This document shows, one piece after another, positions 1-8,332 of a stretch of 20,456 nt of DNA (positions are counted from its first letter, which is position 1; every line of letters starts with the position of its first letter). The DNA comes from Gryganskiella cystojenkinii (Eukaryota > Mortierellomycota > Mortierellomycetes > Mortierellales > Mortierellaceae). The notes below the pieces were generated by a model that saw only the letters and a list, made by a program, of their open reading frames with translations, searched no databases and had not been told where the DNA came from. The stretch lies in assembly GCA_015852425.1 (NCBI GenBank), contig JAAAIG010000689.1, forward strand, positions 1 through 20,456, in the 5' to 3' direction. Made by a program: the position numbers and the translations under genes.

Positions 1-239
1 TCATGGTTGACATGTTCTTCTACCGTGATCCCGAAGAGAAGGCTGAGGAGGAGGCTGCTGCCGCTGCTGCCGAGAAGCCCGCTGGTGCTGATGTCGCCGG
101 TACCTGGGCTCCTGGTGAGGCTGCCCCCGTTGACTGGTCTGAGGGCTCTGCTCCCGTTGCTGCTTCCGGCGACTGGGCTGCTGATGCCGCCACCGCTGAC
201 TGGTCCGAGGCCCCCGCCACCGACTCTTGGGCCGCTTAA
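1..239 (+). CDS. RPS0: 40S ribosomal protein S0 (uS2/SA, laminin-receptor family), C-terminal part only
   Basis: This is the 3' end of a gene that begins left of the window. The reading frame covers bases 3-239 and the stop is TAA at 237-239; bases 1-2 finish an upstream codon. Seventy-eight residues are visible. They begin with MVDMFFYRDPEE, the conserved end of the folded uS2 domain in eukaryotic S0/SA proteins, and continue as an Ala/Glu/Pro-rich tail. The tail carries DWSEG, DWAAD and DWSEA units, matching the E/D-W-S/T repeats known at the C-terminus of S0/SA (laminin receptor) proteins. Family knowledge: the protein belongs to the small ribosomal subunit and is needed for 18S rRNA maturation. 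Codon use is strongly biased to GCT/GCC, as expected for a highly expressed gene. The full protein should be about 280-300 aa, so roughly 70% of it lies outside. The gene converges with MTC6. Confidence 0.93.
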   Translation, partial: MVDMFFYRDPEEKAEEEAAAAAAEKPAGADVAGTWAPGEAAPVDWSEGSAPVAASGDWAADAATADWSEAPATDSWAA

Positions 240-273
240 GCGTGTTCATATAGTTGGATGCTGACTTTAGGAC

Positions 274-279
274 AATAAA
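274..279 (+). terminator. AATAAA polyadenylation signal of RPS0
   Basis: A perfect AATAAA lies 35 nt after the RPS0 stop codon and is followed by a 12-base T run. Position and spacing fit a fungal 3'-end signal. The rest of the 242 bp up to the MTC6 stop is shared 3'-flank of two convergent genes. Confidence 0.6.
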
Positions 280-481
280 ACCCCGACTTTTTTTTTTTAT
301 CATCACTTGGCGTTGACTCTTTTGTCTGGCCATTTTTGGGGAGTTTTGTTCTTATAGCCAAAGGTCCTGTGGTTTTGACTCGACATATAAGCATAGGCAT
401 AAGCCATGCAATTAGAACGCTGCGGGGACATGAAATGAGTTGGTTATATGGTACATGGTTATATTAAAATCTATCTTATGA

Positions 482-3400
482 TTATGCGGGCACAGTCTCG
501 ACTTCAGTACGCATAATCTTCATGCGCACATCGGCTCGTCGTTTGTTGGCCTTGCGGAGACGGACGTTTCGGCGACATTTCAGGTACAGAAACATGCCCG
601 CGAGCACGAGGATAATCACACCACCTAATCATGTACACAAATATAATTTGATATTAATATTTTGAGGACGCGCCAAAAAAAAACAACTTGTAGTGCAGAA
701 GTGGAGGCATATAGGTCCTTAGACTATTCAGCTTACCAATCGAGGAGACTTTGATGATTTCTTGGAGGGCTACAGTGTTATCGGCAGCTTGGTAGGGACA
801 AACACCATCGACCCCTCCAGGAACCCAGCATCCTGCCGTTTGCCAACTCGAGATATCGATCCAGATCAGACCGCCTCCTGGTACGCCCGCAATAGGAGAA
901 AGCGGTGCGTCCTTACTTGCCGTTGTTGGGCCTAAAGCGAACGGTCCGTTACGTTCCGTAGACTTGCGAGCTTTCGGATCCCCTAGTAACGAGTGCCCTC
1001 CATGTTCACCAGGGTGTCTATTAGAGCCGTGATCTCCAGAGTGTGTCTGTCGTCGGTTATTGCTCTCGTCATCGTCTTCCCTGTGGTCATCATCTTCATC
1101 ATCATCGTCGCTGCCGTCCGATTCGTGGCTGTCATGTCGTTTCATTCGCACCGTTGTCCGGTGAGGCGCTTCGGGATCCAACAAGGCGCGAAAGGGGTTG
1201 TTAAAAGTCGGCTCAAGGACTGCTTGCTGCTGCTGATTCCGTTGAGCGATCAAAGAGGTGTAAAACTCATGGGAGGATGCATTCCAGAAACCTAATAGTG
1301 TATCGTAAAGCTGCTGGTTCTCGCGGGCAGTCCGGGGAACATCAAAGCGATACCCGGTTGGACATGTGACATCTCGATAGTTCGAAGCGCTCTTATCGTT
1401 AATAATCCACTGTTCATTTTTACGAAAACGAAAAAGGAAAGAAAACGAAAAAGGAAAGAAAAAGGAAAAGGTAAAATATAAGAATGATTAATACTGGCAA
1501 GCTGTTCGACCATGCGGTTTGTTGTGACCAGTGCAATAAAGACCTACCGCGGATGACGTTCCAATCTTGCGACAGGCTACCGGAAGTTTCATATTGCAGT
1601 CTTGAACAATCCATCGTCCGTTGCTCTGCATGGCTCCACACCGTTGATCCCGACTGCGAGTCTGATTAGAAGGAGGCTGGTCTAAATCCCAAGACCAAAC
1701 TCCCATCGCTACTTGCTCCAAAAACGACAAAACCGGAGCACTACCTTCCATCAGCAACGAGAATCCGCAATCCGTCTTTAAACCCAAAAAAAAAAAAAAA
1801 AATTGGTTAGTTACCAATTGACGTGGTTCTTACCATGTATACTCTACGGATGAATTCTTTTCGACTTACAGCCAGTCGACCCGAGGAGTATGACCAAGGG
1901 AGGAGATTGGAGTCGGACATGCTTGAAAATCCCCAGGAGACCTGGCTCGTGATACTGTCTGAGCTGTTTCTGGCACTTGCAATGGCAGTGAGATTCTCCT
2001 CTGTCCCCGTCGGCAACATCATGACCCCCGTCTGAGGGAAACTACACTGCTGTTGCGTCAGTGCGGACGAAATATGTAAGAGAGAGCTGTTGGCCATGGA
2101 TGGACCCAGTGCGCCGGACCGATGGATCGTCGTATAATCGTCGGTGATATTATAAGTCGAGCTTGAATTGAGGTTGTTCGCACCGATGCCAACGACTACA
2201 CGTCTCTTGATAACATCTCGAAGGTACAGACTTGTTGGCCACCCGGTGGTTGCCTTCACTTTTCCTGTCATTGGATCTGTGGTGGTATTGTAATAGTCCT
2301 GTCCAACAGGCCCGCTCCTCCACCAGCTACTCTCTAGATCTTCCCGATCCAACTCGAGCAATGTCGGACTATAGATCTGCGAGTCAAAGGCATCCAGGAA
2401 CAGCTGTTTGAGTGAGATCAAGTTGGGTACAAGAGCTTTGATCGAGTTGTTGGTATTGGGCGAGATCATGATCGGGATAGTAGTGGACGAGGTATTGGCC
2501 GCCGGCGGTGGCGCGGGTGGTCGAATTCCCAAGCTGTTATTGTTAAATTCGTTCAGGTTGAGTATAATTAAGAGCACATCCTCCAACTCAGGCTCGACTG
2601 TCTGCTGTATCCAGGTCTGCAGCCCTTGCAGTAGCATGACGATGTCTTCTCCTGTTGAGCATGTGATTCCATCCACCGTAGTGTCCACGGCGGATGATTT
2701 GTCGTATGTCGAGACGACGCCCTTGTTCATCGCCAGTCGCTGTCGCGCTCTCCGGCGCGGGATTTGAATATCATGCGGAGACAATCCAATGACTTGAGGT
2801 TCACTGCCATTGACTTCTGACTTATTAGTTTGGACCATGTTGGGATCTTTTAGTTTGATGGCCGGTTTGCGGCGAGGTTTCTTTTTATGAAACCATTCCT
2901 TGACTCGACTGGACCCGGTTTTGTTGATGGTCTGTCGACTGGGGGTTGACTTTTGGGCCTTCCTGTCATGATGCTCCTTTCTCGGGGCCGACTCTGCTGA
3001 TACATGTCGTTTATGGAAATTTGTCATCGGAACCTCACCCAGGCGTGATGGTTCCTCCTCTCCACCCCCTGACCATGCTCCATCGTCAGTTTCAAAGACT
3101 TGGTTTTCCTCCTCCTGCAAAAACTCCCGTGTTGTTGCTTGATTGTTCCCCATCCGTTGCAGTTCAGGGGCAATAGGCGCAGCCTGGTTAGCACCCATCC
3201 TTTTCAGCTCCAACGTCGGTGGTGGGGCCAGTTCTCCTTGCTCCAGTGCCGCATGGACTTTTGAAACCTGAGTGCCATCCCTCTTGAGTCGTGGGCATAA
3301 TTGCCATCCAAGTCCTTGGCTGTCCCACCAGAGGTCCAAGACGAGACGTCGCATCCCTGCTTGTAGTAGTTTGGGAACGCCATCGATCTTGTTCGCACCG

Positions 3401-4035
3401 AAATCGTTCGCAAAGTAAGCCGTTCGGGTATCGATTCCTGTCCACTGTTGTCTGTCGATGGGGATCAGAGGCGCGGCAATCAATTTTTGAGTTGCGAGCG
3501 CACCTTCGAGGTAGGTTTGCGGGTCCTTCAGTGCACCGAGAGGTGTTTGAGATGTGAAGGTGAATCCAAGACCTGTAAGGGGCGGAAAGTCGTCGGCCGA
3601 GGGCGAATCCACGCGCTGGTTTGAGCTCATGACGCGACTTGCAGAGACGGGTTGGATCCAAAAGGATACGGGTGTCAAGAGGCCAGTGGCCTTTGTGAGT
3701 GAGCCAGACGTTGACGAACAGGAATACAAGGACGATAACAGACAGTTGAGGGCCAAGAGAATGAAAAAAACGAGGAGCGCTGGAGAGCGTTGGCGAGGTG
3801 GCGATTGGGAGCAAAGAATGTCCTGGACTAGGTCCTCGATCTCCTCGACCTTCTGTCTCCTAACATGGTTGTTATTGCTGGCAAGTTGGTTCTCCATGGT
3901 TTGTGTCTGTTGTGAGAATGGACTGAGCTGCGGCTGAGCACAGTCCGCAACGGTCCGACTGGGGGGTGACAGAGAGTCGACGGTTGGATTGGATGGACTT
4001 TTCTGTTGCACACACGAAAAGAAGCAAGAACGCAT
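482..4035 (-). CDS. MTC6: Mtc6-like membrane protein (maintenance of telomere capping 6; TIM-barrel plus C-type-lectin-like regions)
   Basis: Four exons, read downwards: 4035-1834, 1775-1548, 1409-737, 624-482; introns of 58, 138 and 112 bp; 1081 aa. A hydrophobic signal-anchor lies at about residues 86-104. The family barrel core follows: AYFANDFGANKIDGVPKLL, RRLVLDLWWDS, ITCSTGEDIVMLL and, after a 205-residue insertion, the GWPTSLYLRDVIKRRVVVGI stretch. Exon 2 encodes a C-type-lectin-like stretch with VWSWDLDQPP, GRWIVQDC and LPVACR. Exon 3 ends with IWIDI and CWVPGG, and exon 4 gives a single membrane helix (VIILVLAGMFLYL) and a basic tail. Known family members are fungal membrane proteins linked genetically to telomere capping; the molecular role is unclear. 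It is longer than the usual 500-700 aa because of the insertion and an Asp/His-rich stretch (residues 899-949). Start choice is uncertain: the ATG at 3897 (residue 47) has a much better Kozak context (AACCATGG) than the one at 4035. An in-frame alternative donor for intron 1 lies at 1869. Confidence 0.85.
1424..1471. repeat. 17-bp purine tandem repeat in MTC6 intron 2
   Basis: The 17-mer GAAAACGAAAAAGGAAA occurs twice exactly in tandem (1424-1440, 1441-1457), followed by a partial copy to 1471. On the gene strand it forms the pyrimidine-rich part of the 138-bp intron (1547-1410), ahead of its acceptor. Confidence 0.8.
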
Positions 4036-4289
4036 GCACCACTGCGGTACTGCAACAATGCCTTGTGAGATGAGATTGAAGGAAGAAGGAAAATGAAGTG
4101 AGGAAGAATGTGGAGAAAAGAATCTCTAAAAAAAACGGATCAACATAGATCCCAGTTTCCCCTAAGCAGACCAGGACAGCACATTCGTTATTCACGAGAG
4201 ACGAAAAAAGGGCTCTGGGCTCTTTTTGCTTGCAGTTTTTATCTTTTTGTCATTTGTGGAATCAACAAACTTGTTTGACGCTGCTTCTT

Positions 4290-6676
4290 CTACTTGTTCG
4301 ACTTTTTCTTCTTGTTCTTCTTCTTCTTGGAGGCACTTGGCGAGGGCGAGTTGACAGCATCACCCAGGCCTTGCAACGTAGACGTAGACTCAGACGCGGG
4401 CACGTTCTCCTCAGCCTTAGACACCGCAGACGCCTGCGCTGTTTCCTCAGCAGTAGACTGTGTGGTCTCTGCAACAGGCTCGGGTTCGGGAATTGTCGCT
4501 CTCTCTGCAGCCGCAACAGTGATCTCGGTCGGTGGGTTGATCGAATATGTACCAGGGGGCTCAGGGACGTCAATGGTGACACTGAGCTCTTGCTGGTTCT
4601 CTGACTCTGGAGTAGGAATCACCTCGACCTGGCTGTCGAAATCAACAACAGTGGCGGTGGAGCTCTTGTGATCACCACTTCCGTTGCCGTTGCCGTTCGT
4701 GTGATCAACAAACCCCTTCGCGGCAATATGACCATTGTTGTCTTGACCGCGGAGCAATGGTGTTCTGGCGTCGTCATCGTTGCCGTTGATCTTGGAATCC
4801 CCTAAACCTGCGACAGTGTGCTGTTGGTTATGAAGGATCGTCTTGCCCGTCGCCATGTACTTGTTATCCACAGGCATCGTTGACGAACGCGAGGCAGCAG
4901 AAGGTCTCAAGAGAGGGGTGGTCGCATCGCTGAGTGCAGGCGAGCGCAACAGGGTCTTGAGATTCTTGATCATACTAACGTTCCTGGAGGGCTTGCGGAT
5001 CACGCGAATCTTGTTGTGGACATCCACATACACATCAGACTCGTCCACAATCTCCTCGCCTAACAATTCCTCGATCACATCCTCAAGTGTGATCACACCA
5101 ACAGGTACACCGAATCCACCGGGCTCAGAAGTCACCATAGCCATGTGAGAGCGACCCTCTTGGAAAAAGTTGAGAATGTCCAAACAACTGGTGTTGGGCG
5201 CAGCCTCGGGCAAAGAGTTTAGCGTGAATTGACGAACAGGGATATGATCCTCAGGATCGTAGGTAATAAGGCGCTTGACGAGAAGCATGCCGATAAAGTT
5301 GCTTGGATCGTCGTGTCTGTAGATAGGGATGCGCGAGTAGCCAGCAGAAACAATCTCTTCCATGAGGTGCTCATCCAGAATAGCGTCCTCGCTCAAGGTG
5401 AAAACATCCTCCAGAGGGGTCATGACCATCGACACAGGTTTTTCCTTGAGGTCAAGAACGGAGGCAATGATGGTAACTTCGTCATCGGTCAATTCGCCGA
5501 TACCGTCAACTTGGTGTAACGAAACCAGGGTCTTGAGCTCTGTGCGGCGATAAGTTGTTCCGTGGTGAACGCCGAGCCACGAGTCAAGGAGCATGGCGAT
5601 GGGATAGGCAACAGGCGACATGATGTACATGAAGGCCAACATGGGTTTGGCACAGTATGATCCGATGGCGAGCCCATAGCGAGCACACACCGCTTGAGGG
5701 ATGATCCTAAGAAATATAAACATGATAAAGCGGGGATGACGGGTCAATATTAGGGTTGCCTTTTCAGTCCCAGCGGCCGATACGAATAGCAACCAAATAA
5801 AAAATGTTCCAGACGCGAGACAGGGCGGAAGAGAGAGGGCAAATTGAAAAATGGTTTTCCGATAACTCACTCTCCAAAGATGACGATCAATAAGGTCGAT
5901 ATCAGAATGGCAACAACGCCTCCACCGAGTTCCGAGTCGAGGACAACAGGCAACGTCTCGTTGACGATGACATTGCCCAGAAGCAATGTAACTATCGTTA
6001 GTACAATAGAAGAGATCAGACGGTCAGTCATGCCCTTAATATGAAAGAGAGAAGACAATGCTTAGGTCAACTGCTTACCGAGAACCCAGTGCTTTCCGCG
6101 GGATAACAGCTTGTAGACTGTCTCGGCATGGACTTGTTCAGTAGGAGATCCGGATGCCATCAGCACGTGGAGGTTGGTCTCGTCCAGACCCATTAATCCA
6201 ATAGTCAATCCTATGTGGGTAAAGTAAAAGAAGAAAACAATGAACTCTTAGATTCTAACATCCCAATTTTTTTTTTTGGTTGTTCTTTTGCGCCCAACAT
6301 TGTTCGTATCATAAAGCTATCGCGGGGTTTGCTTACCAGCAAAGACACCTCCGATCAGGACTAAAAAGACAATAAGACCCATCTTGATCCAGAACTCGGG
6401 TGTAGAAGCGTCCTCGCCCTCATGCTCCGGTTCTTCTGTTGTCTTGACGGCAAAGCCCTGCTCTGGCAAAGTGGGCACAGTCGAGGCACGCGACCAGATC
6501 GAAAAGAGTTTAGAGCACAACAACAGGTTGGTAAAGACCAGGACGTAAATGATGATGTTCTTAAAGCTCCCAACACTGGACTTTTTCAGGCCTTTGTTGT
6601 TGGCATCCTTTTGGAAAGAGTTTTCGTCCTTTTCGATGGTGATGGCGACCGAATGTTGGTCTCGGATGATGGCCAT
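4290..6676 (-). CDS. MAM3: CNNM/Mam3-type DUF21-CBS membrane protein, probable Mg/metal homeostasis
   Basis: Four exons, read downwards: 6676-6337, 6210-6079, 5991-5871, 5706-4290; introns of 126, 87 and 164 bp; 669 aa. Residues 41-61 form an extra N-terminal membrane segment. The DUF21 (CNNM transmembrane) domain runs from about 95 to 240, with [34 protein letters not shown] and [14 protein letters not shown], each built across a splice junction. Paired CBS domains lie at about 288-348 and 355-420, with VMTPLEDVF and [20 protein letters not shown] as landmarks. The last 230 residues are low-complexity Ser/Glu/Asn-rich and end in a Lys-rich tail. Family knowledge: yeast Mam3 sits in the vacuole membrane and affects Mg, Mn and Co handling; animal CNNMs are Mg transporters or regulators. 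The ATG at 6676 is the first in-frame ATG; the frame is open upstream but starts only with TTG. A CACGTGAC site lies about 305 bp upstream. Family assignment is very safe; the exact ion is inferred. Confidence 0.93.
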
Positions 6677-7085
6677 TGCGAGCAACCTCGTTTTTTTTTG
6701 ACGGGAAGGGAAAAAAAGGTACGGCGGGGAAAGGGGTAATCGTTGGGAATGTGCAAAAGTGAACTGCAGAAATAAATAAAAAAGGAAAAAGAAAGACTGT
6801 TGGTAACAAAAACGGAGAGTGGAGAGAGGACGGGAAGAAAGGAGGGGGGAGGAGGGAAGAGAAAATAGCAAGAGGGATGGCAACAGCTAAAAGAGATCCG
6901 AGATTGGAAACAAGAATGGGAGATAGGATTGACCCATGCTGGCTCTATCTCTTTGAGGCCAATTCTGGTCCATGATATTGCACGTGACTATATAGGGCTT
7001 TTTTTTTTTTTATGCTCCCTGTGCAGCAAGGACAGGCAGTCGAGGAAGCATAGTTGTAAATGATATATTATTGTATTATTGTACA
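6677..7085. other. Intergenic: leader and promoter of the Mam3-like gene plus 3' flank of SPF30
   Basis: 409 bp separate the Mam3-like ATG from the SPF30 stop, both on the minus strand. Bases 6677-6880 are purine-rich on plus, so they form a pyrimidine-rich leader in the gene's own direction. The CTATATAG palindrome and CACGTGACT lie at 6981-6996, next to a 13-base T run. The only near-match to a poly(A) signal for SPF30 is AATAAT/AATATA sequence around 7060-7080. I see no further gene. Confidence 0.5.
6981..6989. promoter_or_regulatory. CACGTGACT E-box upstream of the Mam3-like gene
   Basis: CACGTGACT reads AGTCACGTG on the gene strand. This fits the RTCACGTG consensus of Cbf1-type and related bHLH factors. 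It lies about 305 bp before the ATG and directly beside a TATATAG element. The identical nine bases recur at 8303-8311 upstream of SPF30. Binding is an inference from consensus only. Confidence 0.4.
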
Positions 7086-8085
7086 CTACTGATTCGACTG
7101 TCCTTGGTCGTAGACATGCTTGCCGCGCTGGTGGAACTGCGTCATTCCCTTGCCACTGCCAACCACACCGACTATTGAGAGAAACGTTGAAAATAAATTT
7201 GGCGTCGTGTTAGGGATATCATCGACAATTCGAAAGCACAAATGGTTAATGATGAAGGCAATTATTACCTTTGCCTTCAGGATTATCAGGCGTAGCAAAG
7301 ATGCTCTTCTTGAGGACAGGTCCACTTTTGGATTTTTTGCTTGCTCCTTTGGCAAAGTTTTGCCACGCCATCTGCTTCTGGACCTGTTCACTTCCTGCGC
7401 CCGAAGCTTTCTTCTTCTTGGCAACCCCTGCGCCTGTAGATCCTGTTGCCAAGTCAGCGCCGTCCTTTCTCTTCTTATCTCCGAGTGCATCTCCTGTCAC
7501 AGCACCAGCAGAAGCTCCTCCAGCAGACGTTGTAGACTTGTGGTATTTGCTGTTGTCGTGCAATGGTTTCAGATCCTGAGGTCCGAGAGTGACTGGAGGA
7601 CTGTCTGCATAACCCTTGAACTCGACCGAGTACACTTGTCCTCCTGCGCCGACACCAAGGATCGTTGCCTCATAAAACTTTCCATCCGCAGCATACAGAG
7701 CCCTGCACTTGTCGCCAGTAGACCATTGCTTAACAGGTGGTGGTGGCGTATAAATGGGCTGAGAGGACGAAGGATTCTTGGCAACAGTAGCAGGCGTGGG
7801 TGATGCGCTTCCAATCGATCCTGGCGAGGATGTTGCTGACGCTATCGTTGTTGATTTTGATGTCGTTGCAGTAGGAGCTACTTCTCGGGGCGTGAACGTT
7901 GCTTGTCCAGTGGGCGGGTTAGCGGCTACGGCTTGCTCTTGCTGCAAAAGTGCTTCTGTGAGAGAAATGAGTTCTTGCAGTTCAGTCTTGATGTTCAAGA
8001 GTTCAGCGTTCTCGGGATCAGCCAGCAGAGCAACATCGATGGTTGCTACCTGTTCCTTGTAGGCGAGCAGCTCGCTTTGATCCAT
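7086..8085 (-). CDS. SMNDC1: SPF30/SMNDC1-like Tudor-domain splicing factor
   Basis: Two exons, 8085-7269 and 7171-7086, with a 97-bp intron; 300 aa. Residues 1-50 form a helical N-terminus (MDQSELLAYKEQV onward) that aligns with the start of animal SPF30, which supports the ATG at 8085. The frame upstream contains only TTG. A Ser/Thr/Pro linker leads to a Tudor domain at about 120-175 (KQWSTGDKCRALY, FYEATIL, YSVEFKGYAD, DLKPL). The C-terminus has a Lys-rich segment, then MAWQNFAKGASKKSKSG, KKSIFATPDNPEGK and, across the splice, VGVVGSGKGMTQFHQRGKH. This parallels the human ending (SIFASPE, VGVGTCGIADKPMTQYQ). Family knowledge: SPF30 is a nuclear U2 snRNP-associated protein needed to bring in the U4/U6.U5 tri-snRNP; its Tudor domain binds symmetric dimethyl-arginine. 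A strong 3' splice site (pyrimidine tract then CTTACAG) ends at 8105 on the minus strand, suggesting a 5'-UTR intron. Confidence 0.92.
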
Positions 8086-8302
8086 GACGGGATTGATTGA
8101 GTGTCTGTAAGAAAGTAAGAAAAAAAGTGAACTGTCGAGACTTGTCCGAATTTCCTGATTGTCTGGATGGGGCAATAATCGAAAAGATGCGATGCGAGGC
8201 TACAGTTGAACTGGATGTTGAAGAGTAGGAGGGAAGTAGGAGAAAGATCTTGATTCCTTTTACTTTTCAAGTTTTACATTCTCTCAAAGTCAAAGATAAA
8301 TA

Positions 8303-8328
8303 CACGTGACTGTATGATCATGTGATCA
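8303..8328. promoter_or_regulatory. CACGTGACT plus TGATCA-type palindromes upstream of SPF30
   Basis: CACGTGACT at 8303-8311 is followed by two TGATCA copies (8315-8320 and 8323-8328) that overlap a CATGTG E-box. The cluster lies about 220 bp before the SPF30 ATG, within the 247-bp gap after the EME1 stop, so it is also in the EME1 3' flank. The nine-base E-box is identical to the one upstream of the Mam3-like gene. The role is inferred. Confidence 0.4.
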
Positions 8329-8332
8329 CAGG

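Noticed and set aside
2408..3937. Several plus-strand open frames antisense to MTC6
   Set aside because: Low-complexity or compositionally odd peptides lying fully inside a supported exon.
4230..4671. Plus-strand open frames over the 3' end of the Mam3-like gene
   Set aside because: Leu/Arg- or Val/Ser-rich products of the repetitive tail in other frames; no start context or family match.
6677..6883. N-terminal extension of the Mam3-like protein that resembles a signal peptide
   Set aside because: It begins only with TTG; the hydrophobic look comes from a pyrimidine-rich leader. The first ATG is at 6676.
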